In this document: one piece after another, positions 51,581 to 59,668 of the stretch
How positions within the stretch are numbered: the first letter of the stretch is position 1
Layout: each line of letters opens with the position of its first letter
Source of the DNA: a virus
IMG/VR virus record: IMGVR_UViG_3300030102_006178
Location: 1 to 64,000 of that record
Strand: one strand, 5' to 3'
Length of the DNA: 64,000 nt
Notes under the pieces: model-generated
Told to the model about the DNA's origin: nothing
What the model saw: the letters and a program-made list of their open reading frames with translations, nothing else
Database searches by the model: none
Translations under genes and position numbers: made by a program

Positions 51581-52511
51581 GAATGACAAAATGAAAATCC
51601 TAAAAGATGTTCTTGGAAGATCTCGTAAATCAAACCAAGAGCATCTTTTTTATTGCCCCTACTGTAACCACCACAAGATGAAGTTCTCTGTCAATATCGA
51701 CAAGAATGTATATAAATGCTGGGTCTGTGACAAGAGGGGCACCGACATCTACCAGGTAATTAGAAAGCATGGGACGTTCAGCCAGGTCCAGCAATGGAGA
51801 GCTTTGTCTGGTAAGGTTGAGATAACTGAATTTGACAACCTCTTTGAAGAAAAAGAAAAGCCCGCAGAGCAAACTATCCGCTTGCCAGACTGCTTTCAAC
51901 CAATAGCAAATGGCGTAGATATACGGGCCAAATCTGCCATCAACTACCTAATTAAAAGAGGAGTAACAAGTGAAGACATACTTAGATGGAAGATTGGTTA
52001 TTGTGACGAGGGGGAGTACAAAGGCAGGATTATTGTTCCATCATTTGGCTTATCTGGCTATGCCAATTTCTTTATCGCTCGCACATATAATCGCAACTGG
52101 ATGAAATATAAGAATCCAAGAACAAACAAGGACATCATATTCAATGAACTTTATCTTGATTGGGACAAGGACATTATCCTTGTTGAAGGGGTGTTCGACG
52201 CGATTAGGGCACATACCATCGGTACTGCTATCCCGCTTGTAGGCTCAACTTTAAGAGAAAACTCAAAACTTTTCCAAGCCCTTGTCAGGCACAACCAAAG
52301 GGTTTATGTTGCTCTGGACGATGATGCGAGAGCCAAGGCTTCTACTATCATTAACAAGTTAATAGATTACGACATTCAGACTTATTCACTAGACACCTCT
52401 GGCTATGAGGATGTGGCTGAAATGCCAAGAGATGTTCTTATGGCTAGAAAAGAACAAGCAGATAGAATGAGTTCTGACAATCATTTATTTCAAAAACTAA
52501 TGAACTTATAG
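51579..52511 (+). CDS. DNA primase, zinc ribbon plus TOPRIM (gp61/DnaG-like)
   Basis: A 310-residue protein. The N-terminal zinc ribbon has C26-x2-C29 and C47-x2-C50 (FYCPYCNHHK, YKCWVCDKRG), as in DnaG-type primases. The TOPRIM core has ILVEGVFDAIRAH with E203 and VYVALDDDARAK with D247-D249. Length is close to T4 gp61 (342) and lacks a helicase-binding domain. It makes RNA primers at the replication fork. The start at 51579 has no good ribosome site and lies in a hairpin; an ATG at 51591 in the same frame is a possible alternative. Confidence 0.88.
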   Translation: MNDKMKILKDVLGRSRKSNQEHLFYCPYCNHHKMKFSVNIDKNVYKCWVCDKRGTDIYQVIRKHGTFSQVQQWRALSGKVEITEFDNLFEEKEKPAEQTIRLPDCFQPIANGVDIRAKSAINYLIKRGVTSEDILRWKIGYCDEGEYKGRIIVPSFGLSGYANFFIARTYNRNWMKYKNPRTNKDIIFNELYLDWDKDIILVEGVFDAIRAHTIGTAIPLVGSTLRENSKLFQALVRHNQRVYVALDDDARAKASTIINKLIDYDIQTYSLDTSGYEDVAEMPRDVLMARKEQADRMSSDNHLFQKLMNL

Positions 52512-52524
52512 CACGGGAGTATTT

Positions 52525-55500
52525 ATGAAGTTCGCACACATAGCTGATACTCATATCAGAAACCTTAGATACCATAAAGAATACACTCAGGTATTCGAGC
52601 AACTATATGACACCCTCATTGAAGAGGGCGTTGATTATATCATTCATTGTGGCGACATCGCTCACACAAAGACACAGATCTCTCCAGAGTTTGTTGATAT
52701 GTGCTCTGATTTTCTTAGCAGCCTAGCAACCATTGCGCCAACATATGTGATTCTTGGCAACCATGACGGAAACCTAAAGAACACAGGCCGCCTTGACGCA
52801 CTAACTCCTATAGTCGAAGCTCTAGAGCACCCTAACTTGCATCTACTTAAGGACTCTCAAGAGGTGTATCTAAGGGATGGGTTTGCGCTAAACGTACTGT
52901 CGGTATTTGACGAAGAAAACTGGCAAGACCCTTCCAATTACGATAATGTTAATATTGCACTTTATCATGGCGCAATCTCTAATTGCCAGACGGACAGTGG
53001 CTGGGTTATGGAAAACGGAGAGCATGATGCTTCAATTTTTGAAGAATTTGATTATGCTTTCTTGGGCGATATCCATAAGCCGCAAGCTATGGATAAAGCG
53101 GGGAAGATTCGATACGCAGGCTCGACAGTACAGCAAGGCTTTGGCGAGACAGAAGATAAGGGAATTCTTATTTGGGACATAAAAGACCAAAACACTTTCG
53201 ATGTCAAGAGGGTGACATTTAAGAATCCAAAGCCATTTGTTACCGTAGAGCTAGAGAGTGGCAAGCTACCAGAGGTTGAAATACAGAAGGGTGCGAGGGT
53301 AAGGCTAGTCTCACATGACAGCATTAGTCTAGAGGATATGAAGAAGGCTGTTGACGTAGCGCAGCACAAGTTTAGACCAGAGAGCATTACGTTCCTAAAC
53401 AAGAACATTAGCCAAAACAGAGTATCAGATCAAACAATTGACGAAATGGGGCACGATGATCTTAGAGACATTGTGGTCCAGAGAAGGCTAATCAAAGAAT
53501 TCTTGGAGGACTACAAGCTGCAGCCTGCCGTTATGTCAAAAATCCTTGAATTAAACGACAAGTATAATCTAATGGCAGAAGAGAAGGAAGAAGTTCTGCG
53601 AAATGTCAACTGGAAGGTTAAGAGCCTAAAGTTTGATAACCTCTTTAACTATGGCGAGGACAATGAAGTAGACTTCGCTAATCTTAACGGGATTGTTGGC
53701 ATCTTTGGTAAAAACTATTCTGGCAAGTCTAGCATAATCGACAGTTTTCTTTACACAATGTTCAACACAACTTCCAAGAATGAGCGCAAGAACCTTAATG
53801 TAATTAACTTTGATAAGGACTACGCATCTGGAGAACTTGAGCTTGTTACCGATGACGGAACTGTCTGGAACATTAACCGCCGTTCTGAGAAGTATACAAG
53901 GCGTTCTAAGGGCTCCGAGATCACAGAAGCACGAACAGACGTTAACTTCACCAGTGTCGCTGTAGACGGCTCTAAGGGCGTCCACAATAGCCTTACGAGA
54001 AACGAGACAGATAAGGAGATACGTAAGACGTTTGGAACAATTGACGACTTCTTGCTAACCTCAATGTCTTCACAGCTTGACTCGCTATCTTTTATTCGAG
54101 AAGGATCGACAAAGCGTAAGGAAATCTTTGGAAAGTTTCTAGACCTTGAAATGTTTGATAAAAAGTACAAGCTAGCTAAAGCAGATTCCTCCGACCTGAA
54201 GGGTGCTCTTAAGAGGCTTGAGGGCAAAGACTATGCCGCTGACATAGATAAGGCACTTTACGACCTAGAAGAGTGCGTGATTAATCATGCAGACAAACAA
54301 GAAGAGATTAAGGTTGTGTCGCAGAAAATTGAAGACTATAGGAAGCAGATTGCTTCTTTACAAGTAAAGATTGATTCCACGCCCACAGAGCTTATTGACA
54401 TCGTGATGCTGAAGAAGAAACTTCAAGACAAGAGGAACCAGCTTATATCGGTAAGAGATCAGCAGGCTGAATTGCAGAAGAAGATATCTAACTATGAAGT
54501 AGCTATCCAGGCTTTCACCGATCATGTCGAAGAGTTTGATGTTGCTTCTTACGAAAGTAGAATTAATAAGTGCTCAAAGATAGACGATCTTTTGGGAGAA
54601 GTACAGCAGAAAATCAGGGAAGTTTCCAGGGAAAAGAAGCAGAATGAAAGGCAAGCTACAACTCTAGATGGGATACCTTGCGGGTCTACGTATCCTACTT
54701 GCAAGTTCATTAAGGACGCCTACGTGGCAAAAGCTAACATACCAGCTAACGAAGCAGACCTCGCAAAGCTTCAGTCACACACAGAAAAGTTACAAGAAAA
54801 GCGCAGTGCACTTGATGGAGACGAGGCGCAAGAAAAGATGGACAAGTATCAAAAAGTTGTTTCCAAAAGAAAAGAGTACAAGGCTGCCCTAGAGAAGTCG
54901 ATCCTCACGATCGACAGAAATAAAGCCATAATCACTAGACTAGCGGCAGAGATAGAAGTGCTAGACAACAAGAAAAAGCAGTATGATATAAACAAGGAGG
55001 CGATTGAAGGTTTGGGTCTTTTGATTCAAGAGAAGCAAACATTAGAGTCGGCTCTTGCCACAAGGCAGCTAGAAAAGAAAAATCTAGACAACGAAGCCAA
55101 ACTACTATATAAAAAGCTAGGCTCTCTTGAACAGAAGATTGAGAATCTTCAAGAGCAGCAGCAAGAACTAGTAGCATTACAAGAGGAGTATTCAGCTTAT
55201 GACCTTTACGCTAAGTGTATGCATAGCAATGGTATTGCTTATGAAATTATCAAAAGCAAGCTTCCAGTCATTAATGAAGAAATACACAAGTTTCTGCTAA
55301 ATATAGTAGATTTTGTTGTGTTCTTTGAAGACGATGGCAAGAGGTTAAATATATTTATTCAGCACCCAGAGCAAGACCCAAGGCCGCTTGAAATGGGATC
55401 TGGGGCTGAAAAGACGATAGCAGCTATGGCTATACGACTAGCTATGTTATCTGTTTCCAACCTCCCAAAGGGCGATATCTTTATTCTAGATGAGCCGGGC

Positions 55501-55668
55501 ACAGCTTTGGATGAAGAGAACATGGAAGGATTTACCAGGATACTTGATATGGTAAAGACTCAGTTCAAAACTGTTCTTCTTATTTCGCACCTCGAAACTT
55601 TAAAGGACTGTGTCGATATGCAGATAAGTATAGAGAGGAAAGAAGGCCATGCTTTTGTTTCTTCTTAG
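52525..55668 (+). CDS. Mre11-Rad50 (SbcD-SbcC, gp47-gp46) fusion nuclease
   Basis: A 1047-residue single chain. Residues 1-350 are an Mre11/SbcD phosphoesterase: D8 and H10 (HIADTH), HCGDIAH (41-47), LGNHDG (77-82), H148 and GDIHKPQ (181-187), then YAGSTVQQGFGE. Residues 365-1047 are Rad50/SbcC: Walker A GKNYSGKS (395-402), long coiled coil (about 540-880) with a central hook-like C718-x6-C725, signature GSGAEKTIAAMA near 955, Walker B ILDEPGTAL near 988. T4 encodes these as separate gp47 (339) and gp46 (560). It processes DNA ends for recombination. GGGAG precedes the ATG. No frameshift or internal stop is needed. Confidence 0.95.
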   Translation: MKFAHIADTHIRNLRYHKEYTQVFEQLYDTLIEEGVDYIIHCGDIAHTKTQISPEFVDMCSDFLSSLATIAPTYVILGNHDGNLKNTGRLDALTPIVEALEHPNLHLLKDSQEVYLRDGFALNVLSVFDEENWQDPSNYDNVNIALYHGAISNCQTDSGWVMENGEHDASIFEEFDYAFLGDIHKPQAMDKAGKIRYAGSTVQQGFGETEDKGILIWDIKDQNTFDVKRVTFKNPKPFVTVELESGKLPEVEIQKGARVRLVSHDSISLEDMKKAVDVAQHKFRPESITFLNKNISQNRVSDQTIDEMGHDDLRDIVVQRRLIKEFLEDYKLQPAVMSKILELNDKYNLMAEEKEEVLRNVNWKVKSLKFDNLFNYGEDNEVDFANLNGIVGIFGKNYSGKSSIIDSFLYTMFNTTSKNERKNLNVINFDKDYASGELELVTDDGTVWNINRRSEKYTRRSKGSEITEARTDVNFTSVAVDGSKGVHNSLTRNETDKEIRKTFGTIDDFLLTSMSSQLDSLSFIREGSTKRKEIFGKFLDLEMFDKKYKLAKADSSDLKGALKRLEGKDYAADIDKALYDLEECVINHADKQEEIKVVSQKIEDYRKQIASLQVKIDSTPTELIDIVMLKKKLQDKRNQLISVRDQQAELQKKISNYEVAIQAFTDHVEEFDVASYESRINKCSKIDDLLGEVQQKIREVSREKKQNERQATTLDGIPCGSTYPTCKFIKDAYVAKANIPANEADLAKLQSHTEKLQEKRSALDGDEAQEKMDKYQKVVSKRKEYKAALEKSILTIDRNKAIITRLAAEIEVLDNKKKQYDINKEAIEGLGLLIQEKQTLESALATRQLEKKNLDNEAKLLYKKLGSLEQKIENLQEQQQELVALQEEYSAYDLYAKCMHSNGIAYEIIKSKLPVINEEIHKFLLNIVDFVVFFEDDGKRLNIFIQHPEQDPRPLEMGSGAEKTIAAMAIRLAMLSVSNLPKGDIFILDEPGTALDEENMEGFTRILDMVKTQFKTVLLISHLETLKDCVDMQISIERKEGHAFVSS

Positions 55669-55698
55669 ACTAATTATTGTATGCGGGAGAGAACTATT

Positions 55699-56142
55699 AT
55701 GAAAAAGACAAAGATACGTATAAAAGAGATGGTCAAACAGGAGCTTTCTAGAATCCTTCGTGAAGCAACCCTGCCAAAAGATCCAGAAGCAGCTTCTAAA
55801 CTAGCGGCAATGGATGCGGTGGACGACCTTCATAGTACCCCGCCTCACCTTCGTCGGAAGCGACTCGATCCTGACGATTTTTCTGAGGAAGACGTTCTCG
55901 GAACTACAGACCCAGAACTGATGACGGCCGATCAAAGTGACCCCGAAACTAGATTAATTAATCATCTTATTATACGCACGCAAGTCGACAAAATGTCTCC
56001 GAAAGAGAGAGAAAAGTTTGTAGGCGGAGATAAAGCTGTGCTTCGACTTTTGAACGATATACTTGCTAATCCTAAGTTCAACAATCCGTCCGAAGTCTTT
56101 GATAAGTTTCTGGCTACTGGGGAATTGCCTTATGATGATTAA
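55699..56142 (+). CDS. Hypothetical protein with amphipathic N-terminal helix
   Basis: A 147-residue protein from the ATG at 55699, with GGGAGAG about ten bases before; an upstream ATG at 55681 lies ahead of that site. The N-terminus KIRIKEMVKQELSRILREA is an amphipathic helix like those in 48923 and 50377. The remainder is acidic (DPDDFSEEDVLG). It is not recognised. It may be a virion or core protein targeted through the helix. Confidence 0.65.
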   Translation: MKKTKIRIKEMVKQELSRILREATLPKDPEAASKLAAMDAVDDLHSTPPHLRRKRLDPDDFSEEDVLGTTDPELMTADQSDPETRLINHLIIRTQVDKMSPKEREKFVGGDKAVLRLLNDILANPKFNNPSEVFDKFLATGELPYDD

Positions 56143-56160
56143 TAAAAAATAGGAGGTACT

Positions 56161-56352
56161 ATGACAATGGCAAAAGCATTTGTGGATAAGGGACTGGAAA
56201 AGATTCTTTCACGCAAGCTACTAGTGTGGGCCACAGCGACAGGCTTAGCAGCTGGGGGCTTTCTTACAAGTGGTGATTGGGTTATGATCTCGGCACTCTA
56301 TATCGGAGGCCAAAGTGTCATTGACGCAATCGTTAAGCTAAAGGGTGCTTGA
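56161..56352 (+). CDS. Holin-like small membrane protein
   Basis: A 63-residue protein with AGGAGG four bases before the ATG. Two hydrophobic segments span about residues 20-36 (LLVWATATGLAAGGFLT) and 41-57 (VMISALYIGGQSVIDAI). The N- and C-termini carry lysines, and the pattern resembles small phage holins with a YIGGQ...D second segment. It overlaps the start of a spanin-like gene, which supports a lysis role, namely permeabilising the inner membrane. Alternative: an unrelated small membrane protein. Confidence 0.6.
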   Translation: MTMAKAFVDKGLEKILSRKLLVWATATGLAAGGFLTSGDWVMISALYIGGQSVIDAIVKLKGA

Positions 56353-56729
56353 TGCTCCGTGTTTTTCAGTTAATTCAAAGTTATTGGAAGGAATTGCTAA
56401 TTGCGATCCTGATCGCAACAGTATCAGTTCTTTGGTGGAGAGACCACCAGGGCTTGGTACATGCTTACGATGCCTCTACTAAAAGCTATGAGCAGAGGAT
56501 CGAAGGCCTAAAAAGCAGTTATGAAAAAGAGGTGGTCAAGAAGGACGAAGCTCTCAGTGAGTATAAAAAGAGAATAATTATCCTAGAAAACGAGCGTCAA
56601 GATTACATAGAGGAACTAGAGAACAGCAAGGCTGATAGAAAGGTGGAGTTAATCAATCTGCGAAGAGGAGATCCGGATGGGTTCATCTTAAAGATTGAGA
56701 CTCAATTTGGTTTTGAGCATGTTGAATAA
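56352..56729 (+). CDS. Probable inner-membrane spanin (Rz-like)
   Basis: A 125-residue protein from the ATG at 56352, in a TGATG overlap with the holin-like gene. One N-terminal membrane anchor (residues 12-30, YWKELLIAILIATVSVLWW) is followed by a long charged coiled coil in the periplasm (about 38-105), the layout of i-spanins. Such proteins pair with an outer-membrane partner to disrupt the outer membrane at lysis. The next gene, overlapping by 11 bases, would be the partner candidate, though it lacks a lipobox. Confidence 0.65.
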   Translation: MLRVFQLIQSYWKELLIAILIATVSVLWWRDHQGLVHAYDASTKSYEQRIEGLKSSYEKEVVKKDEALSEYKKRIIILENERQDYIEELENSKADRKVELINLRRGDPDGFILKIETQFGFEHVE

Positions 56730-57150
56730 GATTTTACTAGCTTCTATCCTGTTGTTTCCGTTAGCTACCTATGCAGACGAAGGTAGATTTTCTCTTGTGC
56801 CGAGAGGAGGCGCAGTTAAGTTCGATGCAACCTGCTTTGACGATGAAGCTATGGCAAAGATTTTAACTTTTAGTGAGTTTGTCGCAGTTGAATTAAATGC
56901 TGCTTGTTCCTTTGAGAAGGACAAAATGCTGCTAGACCACAACCTAGAGATAGAGAATCTACAAATAGAAAAGCAAGGCATAGAAGAACGATACCAGATA
57001 GAGATAGACACCAGGGATGAAGAGATAGAAGCCCTAAGAACAATAGTCAAGAAAAACAAAAAATTAAATATTCCAATTGTAGTCGCTACAAGCATCGCAA
57101 TTGGTTTTGGTGCTGGTTTCGGCACTTATCACTTAGCGAGCAAGCAATGA
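56719..57150 (+). CDS. Secreted coiled-coil protein with C-terminal membrane anchor
   Basis: A 143-residue protein from the ATG at 56719. It has a Sec-type signal peptide (KILLASILLFPLATYADEG, cut after YA). Cys41 and Cys64 (numbered approximately) could form a disulfide. A coiled coil spans about 70-110 and a C-terminal hydrophobic segment IPIVVATSIAIGFGAGF ends the chain. The topology places the coil in the periplasm and the C-terminus in the inner membrane. Position after a holin-like and an i-spanin-like gene suggests a lysis role. No lipobox is present, so it is not a standard o-spanin. Confidence 0.65.
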   Translation: MLNKILLASILLFPLATYADEGRFSLVPRGGAVKFDATCFDDEAMAKILTFSEFVAVELNAACSFEKDKMLLDHNLEIENLQIEKQGIEERYQIEIDTRDEEIEALRTIVKKNKKLNIPIVVATSIAIGFGAGFGTYHLASKQ

Positions 57151-57533
57151 AGGACTTGAATAGAATAGCAAAAATAGAGCAAGCAATTGCAAAGAAGTAT
57201 GGGGCCGAGGCCATAGACAACCCAAGAAAATATTGGGATGATGAAAAAGAGAAGTCTTACCAAGAGCAGATCAAAGAGATAGCAGAAAAGGAACGCATAC
57301 ATCAGGAAAGCGAAGAGAAAGAAGAAGTCGATGGTGTTTTAATTTCTAAAAAACTACTTAATAGAGAGACTACGAGGAGAGACTGCCCTGTTTGTGAAAC
57401 TTATTCCTTTAATTTAAAGGATGATGCCTATATGAACAAGTATGATTGTTGCTATAATTGTTTTGTTCAATGGGTTGATGGTAGAGAAGACAGGTGGTCA
57501 ACAGGGTGGCGTCCGCCAAAGGGAGATGAGTAA
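57147..57533 (+). CDS. Zinc-ribbon protein, unknown function
   Basis: A 128-residue protein overlapping the preceding gene by four bases. The first 70 residues are a charged helix. C80-x2-C83 (DCPVC) and C101/C102-x2-3-C105 (CCYNC) make a likely zinc ribbon followed by FVQWVDGREDRW. It lies in the block leading to the terminase. DNA binding is possible, but no family is recognised. Confidence 0.65.
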   Translation: MKDLNRIAKIEQAIAKKYGAEAIDNPRKYWDDEKEKSYQEQIKEIAEKERIHQESEEKEEVDGVLISKKLLNRETTRRDCPVCETYSFNLKDDAYMNKYDCCYNCFVQWVDGREDRWSTGWRPPKGDE

Positions 57534-58081
57534 TGGCAACTACTTTAGAAATTATTAGAGGGATCTCGCAGGCAGCAGCTAATGCTTATGACGGCGCCCA
57601 CAAGGAAGAGTATTCCGCAGATGGCAAGGCGCGAGCGGTTGGCCTTAAGAGAGAAGAGGGTAACCCTCTGATCGACAAGCGTGTTATGGATGGCTTTGGT
57701 GTCTCTTTCCATGGCCCTATGCTTAAGATCTCCTATCATGCCGAGGTGAAGCTAAAGGATATCTACTCAACTCCGTTTGAATCAGAGATAGAGTCAATGA
57801 TCAACGATATCTCAAAGTTTCTCAAAAAAGAATATAAAGCAATCACAGGAGACACCCTGTCTCTTACTCCGCAAGGCGAGGTTGAAGTTCTAGTTCAGAA
57901 TACATCTCGCGTCCGAACATGGTGTCAGGCTCATAGAATGTACAAGATTGGCTCCATAGCAGAAGTAGAGGAAGTCAAGTCTCCTTCCGAAGATCGCATG
58001 GACACTAAGTTTAGAACTTTCTTGGACAACGGTGGCTTTATGGGCAAGAGGCCGGAAAACGATAGTCGCAAGAAAGAGTAA
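57533..58081 (+). CDS. Hypothetical protein upstream of terminase
   Basis: A 182-residue protein starting at an overlapping TAATG, with GGGAGATG just before. The N-terminal 60 residues are helical with an AAANAYDGAHKEEYSADGKA stretch. The middle looks like an alpha/beta domain (LKISYHAEVKLKDIY). It is four bases before the terminase gene, and the position is that of small terminase or DNA-recognition proteins in other phages. No helix-turn-helix is evident, so I leave it unnamed. Confidence 0.65.
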   Translation: MATTLEIIRGISQAAANAYDGAHKEEYSADGKARAVGLKREEGNPLIDKRVMDGFGVSFHGPMLKISYHAEVKLKDIYSTPFESEIESMINDISKFLKKEYKAITGDTLSLTPQGEVEVLVQNTSRVRTWCQAHRMYKIGSIAEVEEVKSPSEDRMDTKFRTFLDNGGFMGKRPENDSRKKE

Positions 58082-58084
58082 GCT

Positions 58085-59665
58085 ATGGCTTACCGACTAA
58101 CAAAGAAACAAATACTAGCTGAGATAGTGAAGTCGGGCAAGGACCCGGCTTACTTTATTAATAACTACTGCAGGATATCTCATCCAATCGACGGCCTTAT
58201 TCCATTTAGGACCTATCCGTATCAGGATGACATGCTGCAAAACTTCAATGATCATCGCTTTAACATCATACTGAAGGCCAGGCAGCTAGGTCTCTCTACG
58301 ATTGTTGCGGCCTATGTTGTTTGGCTATTGCTATTTCATAGGGACAAAAATGTTCTTGTAATTGCTACCAAGTTCGCCACAGCTACAAACTTAGTAAAGA
58401 AGGTAAAAGCCATAATGAAGAACCTTCCTGAGTGGCTACGCATCGCTGATATCAAGATTGACAACAGATCGTCTTTCGAGTTAAGCAATGGGTCACAAAT
58501 TAAGGCTGGTTCAACCTCTGGTGACGCTGGTCGTTCTGAAGCCCTGTCCCTTCTTGTAGTTGACGAGGCTGCCCACGTAGACGGACTAGACGAGCTATGG
58601 ACTGGCCTTTACCCCACTCTGTCAACTGGTGGACGATGCATCGCTTTGTCCACACCGAACGGTGTCGGAAACTGGTTTCATAAGACCTACATAAACGCAG
58701 AGGAAGGGGAGAACGATTTCTTTGCTTCAAACCTTCCTTGGGATGTCCACCCAGAGAGAGACAAGATATGGTTTGAAAAAGAAACAAGAAACATGTCTCG
58801 TAGGCAGATTGCTCAAGAGCTAGAGTGTAACTTTAACACGTCAGGTGAAACTGTCATCCATCCGGATGATATTGCCATTGTCAAGCAGTTTGTCAGAGAT
58901 CCAAATTATAGAACTGGTTTTGATAGAAACTATTGGATCTGGGAAGAGAAGAAGCCAAACGAAGATTATCTAATTGTTGCTGACGTTGCTAGAGGTGACG
59001 GTAAGGATAGTTCTGCGTTTCATGTTTTTAAGATTTCCACAATGGAGCAGGTGGCCGAATACCAAGGCAAGCCATCTCTTGATATGTATTCTAACATTCT
59101 CTATCAGGTGGGCAAAGAGTATGGGGATGCGCTGCTGGTCGTAGAGAACATAGGCATAGGAATTTCTGTCTTAGAGAAGCTTGAGCTTCTAGGATACACC
59201 AGGCTATACTACTCACTGAAAGGAAGTCACGAATACATAGAACAACAAGTGGCTTATACAAGAGACAGTTCAGTCCCAGGATTCTCCACAACGGTCAAGA
59301 CAAGGCCATTGATTGTGGCAAAAATGGAAGAGTTCATAAGAAATAAACTAATTATTTTACACTCTAGTCGTTTAGTAAACGAAATGAGCACATTTATATG
59401 GAGAAACGGAAAAGCCCAAGCAATGAAAGGATATAATGATGATTTAGTTATGTCTTTTGCTATTGCGTGTTGGGTTAGAGATACCGCGCTAACAGCGAAC
59501 GAGAAAGAGCAACAGTACACAGAAGCATTTTTCAATGCCTTAGTGGCATCAAACAGAAAATTTGATACAACAATTCCTGGCATGTTAGGGCATAATAGGT
59601 TAGATAATAAACTTGCTAAAGAAGTCGAAAAAGCAAAACATTACATGTGGCTAATGAAGGGGTAA
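58085..59665 (+). CDS. 17: Terminase large subunit, gp17-like
   Basis: A 526-residue protein. The ATPase domain has adenine-binding PYQDDM (45-50), variant Walker A KARQLGLST (64-72), Walker B LLVVDEAA (156-163) and coupling motif LSTPNG (188-193). The RNase H-type nuclease domain has VADVARGDGKDSS (D300, D305), E364 in VVENIGIG and NDD (451-453). It cuts concatemeric DNA and pumps it into the prohead through the portal encoded next. T4 gp17 is 610 residues, so this is somewhat shorter. Confidence 0.95.
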   Translation: MAYRLTKKQILAEIVKSGKDPAYFINNYCRISHPIDGLIPFRTYPYQDDMLQNFNDHRFNIILKARQLGLSTIVAAYVVWLLLFHRDKNVLVIATKFATATNLVKKVKAIMKNLPEWLRIADIKIDNRSSFELSNGSQIKAGSTSGDAGRSEALSLLVVDEAAHVDGLDELWTGLYPTLSTGGRCIALSTPNGVGNWFHKTYINAEEGENDFFASNLPWDVHPERDKIWFEKETRNMSRRQIAQELECNFNTSGETVIHPDDIAIVKQFVRDPNYRTGFDRNYWIWEEKKPNEDYLIVADVARGDGKDSSAFHVFKISTMEQVAEYQGKPSLDMYSNILYQVGKEYGDALLVVENIGIGISVLEKLELLGYTRLYYSLKGSHEYIEQQVAYTRDSSVPGFSTTVKTRPLIVAKMEEFIRNKLIILHSSRLVNEMSTFIWRNGKAQAMKGYNDDLVMSFAIACWVRDTALTANEKEQQYTEAFFNALVASNRKFDTTIPGMLGHNRLDNKLAKEVEKAKHYMWLMKG

Positions 59666-59668
59666 TAG

